Assembly: GCA_029572935.1 (NCBI GenBank)
Contig: JAKQHM010000038.1
Location: forward strand, 1 to 64,000
Origin: Bacteroidota bacterium
GTDB lineage: Bacteria; Bacteroidota; Bacteroidia; Chitinophagales; Saprospiraceae
Direction: 5' to 3'
Length of the DNA: 64,000 nt
Positions 19,301-25,071 of this stretch are shown here, one piece after another; the stretch's first letter is position 1, and every line of letters begins with the position of its first letter. Made by a program: the position numbers and the translations under genes. A model generated the notes under the pieces. That model saw only the letters and a program-made list of their open reading frames with translations, was not told where the DNA came from and ran no database searches.

Positions 19301-20411
19301 GGTTGCCTGTCATAGAGATATTACTTGTGCTGAAATTCCCTCCTGACCAGGAGGGAATACTCATCGAACCGCTGTTTAGCGTAATGGATCCTGTTGAAAA
19401 AGTACCCGTGGTTTTGGAATTGGTAAAAGTCAGGTTTCCATTGGCAATTGAAATATTACTGGATCCAAAAGAAGTCATGGTTGAATTCTTAAATTCAAAG
19501 CCCCCTACATTGACTGCTGAGCTGAGCGTCACGATACCCATAGATATGCTACCAGCACTCCAATCCTCAATCAAAATTTTTCCTGCAGTTGAGCTGAAAT
19601 TTCCTGTAGTCAAGTTACCAGTGGTCCAACCGGTCAGTAAGAGGTTGCCGGTGATGCTTAGAGAAGTGGTCGTAAAACTACCGCCATTCCAGGCAGGAAT
19701 GGTGACACTACCATTACCCAGGCTGACAGAGCCTGCTGAGAAAGCACCGGTTGTCCTGGAATTCGTAAAACTCAGATTCCCCGTTGTGATGCTGATCCCG
19801 GCAGAAGTGAAAACAGACAGGGTAGCATCTGTAAAGCTCATTCCGCCACCGCTAATCTGTATTGTACCCGATCTGCTGAAAGACATAGTACTGACATTTT
19901 TAATGTCAAACTTCCCACCTATGATCATGGCGCCACTGTTCTTTGTAAAGGACATGTTGGACCCATCTACCAGGAAATCTCCCCCAATGTTCAGGTTTCC
20001 ATTGACATGATTAAAGGTAAAAGGAGTGCCAAGCGCTAAAAATTTACCATCGACATTTAATGTGAATCCCGCACCGACAAAAGTGGGATTGTTAGCCACT
20101 CCATCCCATTTAAAATCCTTACAGAATGCCTCTTGATTCAATGTGACTGTTTGCCCTGCTGCAGTAAAAGAATTGATATCAAAAATCACATTATCTAGAA
20201 CACTGGGCACGATGGTATGCTTAGTGGATCCTCCTGAACTGGTGGCCCAATGGGTCAGATCATTCCAGGTACCTGTACCACCCACCCAAAAATAATCGGC
20301 GGCGGAAGTCTCTCCGGTTATCATCAAAAACGAAATAACTGTGAGACAGAATTTGAAGAAGATTGCTATTGAAGAAAAAAAGGAATGAATCAGAAATTGA
20401 ATCTTTTTCAT
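6759..20411 (-). CDS. Giant secreted multi-domain repeat protein (about 4550 aa)
   Basis: The start is taken at MKKIQFLIHSF (20411); an ATG 21 bases upstream (20432) is also possible. A signal peptide ends near GETSAADYF. Residues about 39-2890 carry six modules, each opening with a YYWVGGTGNWNDPTKWS-like motif. Then come SprB repeats with GTYSVTVTDASGC (about 2890-3040), a PKD domain with YNWTFGDGNT (about 3045-3110) and a SprB repeat split by a lectin-like insert (about 3118-3375). After these lie HYR domains, a choice-of-anchor-D/ASPM-like domain (about 3558-3661), six near-identical 87-aa HYR-like repeats (about 3765-4286), an Ig-like domain, and the tail shared with the 893-aa protein. 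SprB was first described as a gliding adhesin repeat. A cell-surface adhesin or matrix protein is inferred. No T9SS sorting domain is present at the C-terminus, which is odd. Confidence 0.88.
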   Translation of the reverse strand: MKKIQFLIHSFFSSIAIFFKFCLTVISFLMITGETSAADYFWVGGTGTWNDLTHWATSSGGSTKHTIVPSVLDNVIFDINSFTAAGQTVTLNQEAFCKDFKWDGVANNPTFVGAGFTLNVDGKFLALGTPFTFNHVNGNLNIGGDFLVDGSNMSFTKNSGAMIIGGKFDIKNVSTMSFSRSGTIQISGGGMSFTDATLSVFTSAGISITTGNLSFTNSRTTGAFSAGSVSLGNGSVTIPAWNGGSFTTTSLSITGNLLLTGWTTGNLTTGNFSSTAGKILIEDWSAGSISMGIVTLSSAVNVGGFEFKNSTMTSFGSSNISIANGNLTFTNSKTTGTFSTGSITLNSGSMSIPSWSGGNFSTSNISMTGNLSIANWTSGTLSCGYISSTNGNFTIDNKTSGNSNFALNLTNGSFELKNSSGWTLSFNNSCTVGNFLVDQSPVVINFLSSYSFTSNGDFSILNAATNFSHSGNLSVKGNFTLNSSCTFSQSNYVIFTANSLGKTITSAGKQFTNVRFNGSGGEWILQDALKVTNTTEHFTGIFRSNGKSVDYGLTFNGEDNGIVRILDYTGTDTVRVGYNFRLSTSGSTVLTAGSSVLLMQTNQLIDIYLEGGGKTFGPVVIRSLNTSTNQYYIFIRDNNNTFGSVSIAIHNRSFLYIDGSNNTFGNFSMHYHQSTVATVSESQIYNSHNFGDFSITTSGLLPQLYCGSNNSFGQVSLSPGTNWRIQQSTTQSVKGISAVGDCQKLIYIYSSNSGVSANVLDADSGSNTLSYMRFNRINFSGAGWTANNTLESINTTGITVNPPATQTYYWIGGTGNWNDPTKWSLSSGGSAAGCLPTRVDHVVFDSNSFPGSNQTVTLNVAAEIINMSWTSGVNASPNFSGSASLIINGDLNVSGAMDWVLTGGLTLRESIILNSGVNWNHNNSVTFSGTTSGHTIDMAGKTFSSIVYFDNPGNSSSGSWTLASNFSVSTSFSTEFRDAGFVSNGFSVNFGDSFNASFDVPKVLDFTGTDTVRVQRLWQFLTGVNASLTMAQAVLLIRQPSGLGNSMGFYGGAKTYHDVVIDALNATTAYTIYLSNAGTVLRDLYIRFSGPQIMSWEQAFTSRNVSVQYLSTNSFYFPTFQVYGNHTMSSLKFSANFVQPTLYLNNSNTIDTLQLHHGMTIYFGANQTQTLKSIAADGICSRRISLYSTSSGTQATLSDLTGTNTVDQLYMRDIKAQGGAVWNAEDVVNEGNNSGWTLNPQPVQSYYWIGGTGNWSDSTKWSFSSGGAPANCLPSRQDHVFFDNNSFPGSNQTVTLNIHAEISNMTWTSGVNASPNFSGSQSLIINGDLTISGTMDWILNSGLTLRKSIVLSSGVNWSHNNIVTFSGTTSGNIINMAGKTFANAVIFDNPGSSTSGSWTLGANFSVSTSYYTEFRDAEFISNGYAVNFGDYFSANSNVPKILNFTGTDTVRVQRYWYMLNGANANLNMGQAVLLLRQPSGLSNEIYLYGGAKTYQDIVIEAQHTSSSYYIYLFNASTICRDIYVRISGQQIVSWQEAYTSRNVSVQYLNSNTGYVPNFQVYGNHTMQSLKFTTPSVQPRLYLYNNNTIDTLQLHHGMDVYFGASQTQTLKSLAGNGLCTRLVDLFSTSTGTQATLTDASGTNSLNFINFRDIRAQGGALWEASNVNTNINNTGWTIGAPPPINYYWVGGTGNWNDLAKWSLSSGGPSAGCLPTTLDNVIFDVNSFNATGQSVNLVGSAVCRNMTWTNGVTLNPTLQGNFQMEIQGDLQVNGTMTWVQNANLIARGDFILSNSTTWNHNFQIQFYSDSTNNTLNTAAKTMLQSIFFDARTTGSGPKWTLASDLNINSIYSLNILEGQFVSDGYEINAGAEFLANTGTDVRIINLTGTDTLRMRYAFRMTTSANTSYIHGNSTILINTSSLESIVFEGGNKTYYDVAIRHGSASSSTYDITFTGNNTIRDLFVQTLSASGVRRLYYNNSSTFRHVNIDHFGTNQLQNYFQTGPHTFSNYVVETFSTGNAYLEMNSNNSFNTLDLPNGFTMVIASSRTQTTSNFIPRSSCLRRSTISGNNSTNSIISQASGTVNSEWITLQNHRVQGGASFNATEAVISNAVGWTAQTVQPITMYWVGGTGSWSDPNKWSFTSGGPGNGCIIPKSTDHVVFDNSSFTAINQTVTLNQTTTVVNMIWINVAFTPSFTGSSSLTVNGNLFINSAMSWNQSGTLNLNGSVTFSSSMNWNRTTTTTLNPTAGNYTLDFAGKTLNGSMTFNGNINAVWNLVSDYKCGTNAITNLLQGKFYSNGYKVDFGLDFDSNNSNSRVLDFTGTDTVKVRRQWLISAGSLNFNIGNAILLMQTNQAENQTFTGGNLNYDDLIFQHQNTSDYSITLSGNNTYGSMLFNVTNRKDINLNGNNTIDGFTLNLDQVNTASIPLVTINGSNAFGTFLILSKNVQGPEIRFNQNNSFASFISVGRNSRLYFGAGKTQTFTGDVQILGTGSTPIWVYSNTQGSQATLFKSSGVLCFDYVWIRDINATGGAVFNSGVNGQDISNNTGITFGQSCVAYYWVGNSGNWSDYANHWATTSGGNVFYLQAPLSTDHVVFDANSFSTTGQTVTLDVVGKSYNMTWVSVLFNPTLSGSAQNLEIYGDLLLSPAMNQNWPGRWKFLANDGNTHKVNTFGKVLTDLEIETGNTSTIKLDENLSFSDSLSLKSGNFHTNGKSVFGKKFILSGSAQRDLTLGSSEILLTDGSWNVADPANLTLSAGTSEIILKSQGGNGDFAGAGLGYYDLRFQTDSVMTSSITGSNSFNKLTVDPGNTLTLESGTTQTALQIVASGNCVKDLTIQSDTPGSAAGFSNASGTVNSNFVNLKDNTATGGATFNANQAMDLGGNTGWNFPPFNVLDVTINKTNPTCPTPNNGSVTAVVTGGVAPFSYKWNTLSTLVTLNNLSQGTYSVTVTDASGCTGTAIATLTQPPTYNFGTTTQGETICFGASNGDVSVDAPGGLAPLNYSWSTGASTQAVSGLTAGTYAVTVIDADNCRAFNSATVSSQADINAGNSITTAKCINSPVGFTASGTGSGLTYNWTFGDGNTATGQMVTNTYTMSGIYTAFVTVTASNGCKDSAGVSLNIAPLLDLSANVTDVSTCAPNTCNGQVILNPSGGLAPFTFTGPEFAHAFYGPTLSPTLFTKDNNTGAYVQNNQLSVTGNNSWNKRIYTPSTFARVAGKEFYFKFYHPASGLTRIGWHGNSTGSTTNTQADLLYALSFESTSLFIYEDGTSRGNFTSSVPGGYSNNTWYEIKIVLKASGAEYYLRKLNVGNYVLLYNSSYSTETSLRLGMCVNAGMAITDDWVISPASPILTNLCPGDYNYFVLDANGCTDSYTAMVGITDLVPPSAQCKNISVALDQNGDYTLMASEVNNNSTDDCGIELLDLNVSDFDCSDLGSNMVVLTVTDSSGNTSTCASTVTVIDDLAPELSCPPSNITVSVNPGSPCIITIPDYVAQLNPVDNCTAVGDIVESQSIPAGSYGVSGNGAVVNLSYTATDAASPPNTQTCNVAITVESSVIQVMGNNVLIADGDLTPSTSDHTDFGQISGMPITRTFTIQNAGLDDLELQAGAIVLKGPDASQFTVQNVNLPATISGPSGTLSFEVKYDPSSQGVHAATVEITSDNCNIVLYDYAIQGEVTCSLPSFSTCPGSPIMEDTDIGVCTTHVNYSVQATGTPAPTLEYEFSGATTDSGAGTGSGETFNKGTTKVTVTATNSCGTATCVFDVVVEDDDAPVLDCATLSTINYNTDAPNCNNDTDVSVPVAVDNCDGNIIGVGTRSDNASLNAPWPLGTTTITWTFTDASNNVKTCTQNVVVTDNDPPVLDCATLSTINYNTDAPNCNNDTDVSVPVAVDNCDGNLSGVGMRSDNASMNALWPLGTTTITWTFADAANNVKTCTQTVTVADDDAPVLDCATLTAIHYTTQAPNCNNDTDVSVPVAEDNCNGNISGVGTRSDNASLNAPWPLGTTTITWTFTDAANNVKTCTQNVVVTDNDAPVLHCATLSTINYNTYAPNCNNDTDVSVPVAVDNCDGNISGVGIRSDNASMNAQWPLGTTTITWTFTDAANNVKTCMQTVTVADDDAPVLDCATLSTINYNTDAPNCNNDIDVSVPVAVDNCDGNISGVGTRSDNGSLNAPWPLGTTTITWTFTDAANNVKTCTQTVTVADDDAPVLDCATLSTINYNTDAPNCNNDTDVSVPVAVDNCDGNISGVGMRSDNASMNAQWPLGTTTITWTFADAANNVKTCTQTVTVADDDAPVINRVGASTIDICKNNSYTDPGATAEDNCDGNLTGMIVTDNPVNTAIPGTYIITYDVADAVGNNATQVSRTVVIHELPAPVCPADFNACRTGGNINLIGATPAGGNYSGTGVSGNVFNPLVAGLGIHTIQYDYTDGYGCMGSCTFDITVFEAPILNVNDGMYYCTIADALAATMTQDGDVIEIPAGMYNDPCILINKSVVFRPVGGMVSIQCLEMNGDDKIMVLDGNLTIVQLTLSDGLIRTNGNNLKCGTISGGSANSYLVTD
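7554..9119 (-). repeat. Six tandem 261-bp HYR-like repeats with a two-repeat superstructure
   Basis: Six 261-bp units (1566 bp in all) each encode 87 residues beginning VLDCATLSTINYNT. Odd-numbered units in protein order carry GTRSDNASLNAPWPL (GSLNAPWPL in unit 5), while even ones carry MRSDNASMNA or IRSDNASMNA followed by Q or L and WPL. The linkers alternate between NVVVTDND and TVTVADDD through unit 4. This shows growth by duplication of a 522-bp two-domain block, with later exchange around unit 5. Confidence 0.93.
12740..20310 (-). repeat. Six long modules opening with a WVGGTGNW motif
   Basis: Module openings, each encoding Y-W-[VI]-G-G-[TS]-G-x-W or close to it, lie near 20300, 17990, 16680, 15365, 14055 and 12755. 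Five spacings are about 1.31 kb (437 residues); the first module is longer, about 770 residues. Modules two and three are the most alike. Each module runs from the WVGG motif through a VVFDSNSF-like strand and repetitive Asn/Ser/Thr-rich beta-strand segments. Confidence 0.85.
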
Positions 20412-20432
20412 AATGATAGGTATGGAAATCAT

Positions 20433-21239
20433 GATGAGAAAATCGATGTTTAATTAAATATTCATTTTAGAACAGCACATCCACAGGACATCGCTGTCAG
20501 TTTGGATCCATTGCTTTAAAATGGCATTTTGAAAATAAATGAGTAGAAATTTGAAATCCAAAATATATCCTGGGAGAGCAATAAAGACATTCGAGCTAAA
20601 ACAGGGGTAAAGTCCATAAAAACTCATGATTGGATTGGATTCATTGAAGTTGACAAATAGCCGCAATGATACCCAAATGAGCAAAAAAACAAGTATTGCA
20701 GAGATGGAATGTTCTGAATGGTCGGAATTTTGTTCTGAATGAAAAAAATAAATCAAATAATACCGGTACGGGGAAAATTCCAAAGCACTTTTTAGTTCAT
20801 TCTTCAGACCAGCTATAAGGGTCAAATCAGATATATATAATTTAATCAATCATTCTTTCACTCCAGGTCTAGGAGATGTACGATGGTCTTGAAGAGGTAT
20901 AGGATTTATTTTTTTCTGTGTCAATTATCTTCTCACCAGATACGATATTTTCAAACGTAAAAATTGGATATCAGACCTACACAAATTCTAAAATAATGAT
21001 AAATCAGGATTGGTTCCGTTCTTATTTCACACCCATGTTGAATAGAATATATTTTTACAAATTCTTCAAAAGTTTTTCTCTGATATTTTTATAGCTCACA
21101 AGAAAAGAAATAAATAATTGAATCAAAAGGATGGAGAATTGGGTTGGTAATTGATGTCAAAAGAGTTGAATATCGAGTAAGAATTTTGGTCACTTCATAT
21201 TGAAAAAGGTTGAGACTGAATGCCAGTTTTAAAAAGCAA
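20433..21239. promoter_or_regulatory. AT-rich upstream region of the giant protein gene
   Basis: About 800 bases separate the giant gene from the next minus-strand gene. The stretch is AT-rich, and one open minus-strand frame with a TTG start (20849-20454, 131 codons) shows no recognisable family or ribosome-binding context, so it is not called. The promoter of the giant gene must lie here. No CAAAnnTA (minus-strand TAnnTTTG) box could be placed with confidence. Confidence 0.4.
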
Positions 21240-21295
21240 CAAGCTGTAAGCTTGGGCTTACGCCTAGGCCATGGCTATAAGCCATAAGCTTCCTC
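21240..21295. repeat. AGC-rich palindromic repeat patch
   Basis: Short inverted units such as GTAAGCTTGGGCTTAC, ATGGCTATAAGCCAT and AAGCCATAAGCTT adjoin the stop codon of the EEP-like gene at 21296. They belong to the same sequence family as the patches at 1465-1605 and 2868-3040. Confidence 0.75.
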
Positions 21296-22279
21296 CTACT
21301 CCCTCCGGAACTGATACTTGCCAAAAATGCCGATGGGATTGCGACCGGAATCTGTGAAGACAGAAAAATGGGAACATTCCACCTGCCGGTTAAAAAGTAT
21401 TTCCCCGCCGGGTGAGCTAAAAATACTGAGGACGGATTTTTCGTCCATTCCTTCGTTACTTTCCCGTCGGCTGGAGACCAGACCTGTGCGGGCTTTGAAG
21501 GAACGGAGCTCGCGGCTCCAGGGTTCGATGTTGAGGTGAATAGCCATCAGAACGGGACCATGCAGAGGCTGGATCATGCTAGCCAGACTGTCCAGAAAAC
21601 CGCTGAGCCTTCCGTAATCATCCACAGCCAGTGGAGGCCGGCTGCTGCAGGCGCCCAGGTTCAATGCCAGGGTGTCGTTGTACCGGATCTGGCACAAGAG
21701 AGCCGGTATGCCCCCAAATTCCGGGCCGTATGTGGACAGGATCCTCCTGGCCGAGAAAATGGCTTTCCCGAGTGAATCTTCCCGGATCATTTTCTGAAAA
21801 TAAGGATACTGCTCGGTTAGTCTGAGTGAGTGAACATTCCAATCCGAATTAAAGTCCTCCATGACGACTACATCTGCCGCATAGGCCAGGATCTTGTCGA
21901 TTGTTTCTGCCGGTCTGTCCTGGCTTTGTGCCGGGTTGACAAAGAGTAGGGAAAACGAACGGTCACCCGCCTCCCGTGCCAGGGCGATGGATGGATTGAA
22001 AGAATACTGGAGCAGAAGGGCCAGAAGTCCGGCACAGCCAAATGACAGATACAAAATGCGGTTGACGTCCAGAAACATAAAAACGATGCCGGTCGCCAGG
22101 CAAAAAAACATCCAGTGCGTCGCATAGGGTGTGATCCAGCGAGCCAGGAAGTGATCCGGTGGAAAAAGAAAAAGCGAGGTCACCAGCACCAATACCGAAG
22201 CCAGGGCCCATTGCAGACCGATATGGCGGACGATGCGATGAATGTGGGCTGCTTTTTTCACTGAAATCGGTTCAGACAA
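21296..22279 (-). CDS. Membrane protein with a degenerate endonuclease/exonuclease/phosphatase-like domain
   Basis: This 327-residue protein has about three N-terminal membrane helices (roughly residues 20-110: ASVLVLVTSLFLF, HWMFFCLATGIVFMF, LSFGCAGLLALLLQY) and then a periplasmic-side domain. That domain follows the order of the membrane-anchored EEP family: ADVVVMEDFNSDWNVHSLRL and YPYFQ, an FSARRI strand, VLMAIHLNIEPWSRELRSF, and a final SHFSVFTDSGRNPIGIFGKY. Active EEP enzymes carry a catalytic GDFN before xxPWS and SDH before the last strand. Here these are AIHLN and SHFS, so key acidic residues are missing. It is probably inactive or repurposed. The gene lies 17 bases downstream of the lamin-tail gene, suggesting one transcript. 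Confidence 0.6.
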   Translation of the reverse strand: MSEPISVKKAAHIHRIVRHIGLQWALASVLVLVTSLFLFPPDHFLARWITPYATHWMFFCLATGIVFMFLDVNRILYLSFGCAGLLALLLQYSFNPSIALAREAGDRSFSLLFVNPAQSQDRPAETIDKILAYAADVVVMEDFNSDWNVHSLRLTEQYPYFQKMIREDSLGKAIFSARRILSTYGPEFGGIPALLCQIRYNDTLALNLGACSSRPPLAVDDYGRLSGFLDSLASMIQPLHGPVLMAIHLNIEPWSRELRSFKARTGLVSSRRESNEGMDEKSVLSIFSSPGGEILFNRQVECSHFSVFTDSGRNPIGIFGKYQFRRE

Positions 22280-22296
22280 AAATAATTTTCAGAGCA

Positions 22297-24915
22297 TCAT
22301 CGACCACTGTCGATGACCACCAGTTCGCGATAATTTCGGTACCGACCTTCGGGATGGATCAATCGGATTTGAAGAATGTAATTTCCGGAAGTCAGAATTT
22401 GGCCCATGTCGTCATCGCCACCCCAACTCAGGATCTCAGTCGGACCGACCAGTTCCTGGCTCAGTTCCCGCACCTTGAACCCCGAAGGATCATAGACCTC
22501 AGCCCTGATTTTGTAGCCGGCCTGGTCCAGATCAAACTCCAGACTCAGGTAGTCGCGAAATCCATCACCGTTGGGAGTGACGACCCGGTCATGGATATGG
22601 TAGGGCCGCTTTTCAGGTCCGGACAGACTATCGAGAAATTGACTGTTTTTTCTGCCGGGTGTGCCATAACCGGATGTACCGGATGCGGACTGCCAGTGAT
22701 CGGGATCACCAGAGGACAGATCCGGACGGATTTTCTCCAGGCTGACGCCATTTTCGTCTTTGATCAGGGGATGATGCCAATCCTTGCTGAAACCAAAGGA
22801 ATCAATCCGTTCCTGACGACCGGCTCGTGGATAGCTCAAGACCAGGCTGCCTCCCTCATCGTCGATCGAAGGCAGGTCTGCCTGAAAAATGCGGCTGCTG
22901 TCTCCGGACGGGTACTGAGCGATGATCTGGTCGGGATCGGGTGTCAGGACCAGATAATCTCCGGGAGCCAGTATTTTATCGAGTGTGATACGCACCGGAA
23001 TAGGTGATTTGGAGGGATTGGCTAAAAACAGGCCTCTCAGCAATATGGACGAAGGGCTTGTGTTGTACAATTCGATGAAGTCACTGCCTCCGGTCACAGG
23101 ATTGAAAAGGACTTCATTGAAGAGGATATCCCCTTCAGAAGGTTCGGCCGGCAGGCTCAGGACCGCTCTCAGGGTATCGCTCCGGTTGCCCAGACAATCT
23201 GTCAATCCACCGATGCGAAGCCGATATTCCACTCCCGGCTGAAGGGGTTGATTGAGGACCAGGATCCAGGCGCGCGCAGAGGAAGGGTCCGGATCGGCGG
23301 TGGCCAGTGTAATTCCATTGTCCAGGGTATATCGCCACAATTCGCGGGCTAAGGCCTCATCGGGTGCTTCGTCAAAGATCAGGCGGATCTCCCAGATGCT
23401 GATCGCCAGGGCATCGGTTAATCGGGGTCCTGTCACATCCTGTGTGGTATCAATCCTGCTGTTGGCTCTGCCGGGTGTGCCGCCTAGAGGATCGCCGGAT
23501 GTGGCCCAGCTGGCTGCGCCCTGACAGGATTGGTTGATCCTGATCAGTTCGAGGCTGTAACCTCCATCTTTTTTAGAACTCACATCGTACCAGGACAAAT
23601 CAAAAGTAAGCAACTCCATTAAGCTACCATCAGATGCCACTATTCGGATCTCATCTCCTCCATTGTTGAGGGCAGGGAAGCTCTGAATGCCCAGGACCGC
23701 ACCATATGCGCGATACGCGAGGCTGTCCACAAGGGGACAAAGGATCAAATAAGATCCGGCAGGCAAAACGGATTCCGGGAATATTGCGGAAAGACCGGAT
23801 GCATCTCCCAGTCGCAGCCCTCCGAGGTTCAGTGGGTCTGAGCTCTGGTTGTAAATCTCGACAAATTCAACTTCGGGAAGACCTACGCTTGGTGAGGGAT
23901 CGGCCAGAAATTCCGTAATCAGAAGCTCTCCCGGCCGGGGTGCGCGAGCATCTTCTGTCCGAAACAATATGGAATCCAATCCTGACAAGCTATTACCCAG
24001 GCTGTCAGCCAGACCTGTGTAGCGCAAAGTGTAAGTGCTTGCCAGTCCGAAAGGCTTGCCAAAATTTAAAATGCGGGACTGGTTCGAAGTATCCGGATCA
24101 GAACCAAAGGGATGTCCGATACCGGGTACAAAATAATTCAGCGTATCGGAGACAGTCGTCTCCGTAGGAGGTTCATCGAATTGGATCCGGAGTTTGTTGT
24201 TCCCAATGACATCGGCCCGGATGATGTGCGGAGCCAGGGTGTCGCGCCCGGGAGGACTCACTCCTGCATCGTCAAAGCTGAACTTGTCCCGTCTTGTATC
24301 GGTGTACACACACTGGATCCCCAACCAGGCATCTGAGATGGGCAATCGCAGGGAATCAGTCAAAACAGACTCTGTAAGCGGATTTCTGCCCCCGCTGTAA
24401 TCCGTGCCTACCGTCCAGCTGCTGTCTGACTGCCGACTGATCTCGAAATAACATTCCGCAGGGTCTCCAGCCAGCCGGCCTTTTACACCCTGACCCAGCA
24501 GGACCGTTCGGTTTCCCAGACGGGCATATAGTTTCCAGTTGTCCTCGCTTCCGTTCTCTCCTATATCGATGTAATATCCCTCTGCACTGGCCGGATCGGT
24601 GCGGTCCATGGCCAGCCAGAACCGGAGTCTGTTCGTAGCAGAGGGGGCAAAATCCAAGCGACACCAAAGGGTCCATCGCTGATCGCCTGAATCGTACCGG
24701 TAGGGCCTGTGGATAAAACTGCTGCCCGCAGCAGGGGCCTGCAGTGCCAGACGTCCTTCAGTGGTGATGCGGAAATGCGAGGTGTCTCCGGACCAGGATC
24801 GAAGGTCTCCATCAAAGCGATCCAGCCATTGCGCTACAGCATGAAAATGGGATAAAAGCAGCCATCCTGCGCACAGGATCACTCGAATCAAGGCTGTTAG
24901 TTCAGTTTGTCCCAT
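22297..24915 (-). CDS. Secreted lamin-tail-domain protein with a FlgD-like C-terminal Ig domain
   Basis: The start is placed at MGQTELTALIRVILC (24915), because a signal peptide (CAGWLLLSHFHAVAQ) follows directly; an upstream ATG at 24957 would add 14 residues. The protein has about 872 residues. An N-terminal lectin-like region begins WLDRFDGDLRSW. Ig-like blocks with FDEPPTETTVSDTLNYFV alternate with two lamin-tail domains (about 328, LLITEFLADPSPS; about 597, DILFNEVLFNPV). The C-terminus (about 772-872) has VVTPNGDGFRDYLSL and ends as a FlgD-type Ig domain, similar to gliding-motility-associated T9SS type B endings. An exported surface or extracellular protein is likely; its substrate is unknown. 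It is divergent from asd. Confidence 0.85.
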   Translation of the reverse strand: MGQTELTALIRVILCAGWLLLSHFHAVAQWLDRFDGDLRSWSGDTSHFRITTEGRLALQAPAAGSSFIHRPYRYDSGDQRWTLWCRLDFAPSATNRLRFWLAMDRTDPASAEGYYIDIGENGSEDNWKLYARLGNRTVLLGQGVKGRLAGDPAECYFEISRQSDSSWTVGTDYSGGRNPLTESVLTDSLRLPISDAWLGIQCVYTDTRRDKFSFDDAGVSPPGRDTLAPHIIRADVIGNNKLRIQFDEPPTETTVSDTLNYFVPGIGHPFGSDPDTSNQSRILNFGKPFGLASTYTLRYTGLADSLGNSLSGLDSILFRTEDARAPRPGELLITEFLADPSPSVGLPEVEFVEIYNQSSDPLNLGGLRLGDASGLSAIFPESVLPAGSYLILCPLVDSLAYRAYGAVLGIQSFPALNNGGDEIRIVASDGSLMELLTFDLSWYDVSSKKDGGYSLELIRINQSCQGAASWATSGDPLGGTPGRANSRIDTTQDVTGPRLTDALAISIWEIRLIFDEAPDEALARELWRYTLDNGITLATADPDPSSARAWILVLNQPLQPGVEYRLRIGGLTDCLGNRSDTLRAVLSLPAEPSEGDILFNEVLFNPVTGGSDFIELYNTSPSSILLRGLFLANPSKSPIPVRITLDKILAPGDYLVLTPDPDQIIAQYPSGDSSRIFQADLPSIDDEGGSLVLSYPRAGRQERIDSFGFSKDWHHPLIKDENGVSLEKIRPDLSSGDPDHWQSASGTSGYGTPGRKNSQFLDSLSGPEKRPYHIHDRVVTPNGDGFRDYLSLEFDLDQAGYKIRAEVYDPSGFKVRELSQELVGPTEILSWGGDDDMGQILTSGNYILQIRLIHPEGRYRNYRELVVIDSGR

Positions 24916-24986
24916 AAAATCACACCCGGGCATCGTGATTTTGTGATCCCTTGCCACCGGGCCTTCGTATTGTTTGTCTGCAGTGC

Positions 24987-24994
24987 CAAAGTTA
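24987..24994 (-). promoter_or_regulatory. Bacteroidota -7 box of the lamin-tail gene
   Basis: The minus strand reads TAACTTTG, matching the TAnnTTTG consensus, 72 bases upstream of the chosen start. It is paired back to back with the asd promoter. Confidence 0.5.
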
Positions 24995-25047
24995 GACAGA
25001 AATCACAAAGCCTTTGTTAAATCCTGCGCTTTAATCCGGACGGTCCG

Positions 25048-25055
25048 TAACTTTG
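25048..25055 (+). promoter_or_regulatory. Bacteroidota -7 box of asd
   Basis: TAACTTTG matches TAnnTTTG and ends 16 bases before the ATG at 25072. A short leader is normal in this phylum. No convincing -33 TTG was found at the right spacing. Confidence 0.55.
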
Positions 25056-25071
25056 CCTTCACAAATTCTGA

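Noticed and set aside
20454-20849. A 131-codon open frame on the minus strand with a TTG start, upstream of the giant gene
   Set aside because: The stretch is AT-rich, the protein has no recognisable domain or export signal, and no promoter box or ribosome site supports it. It probably arises by chance in the giant gene's upstream region.
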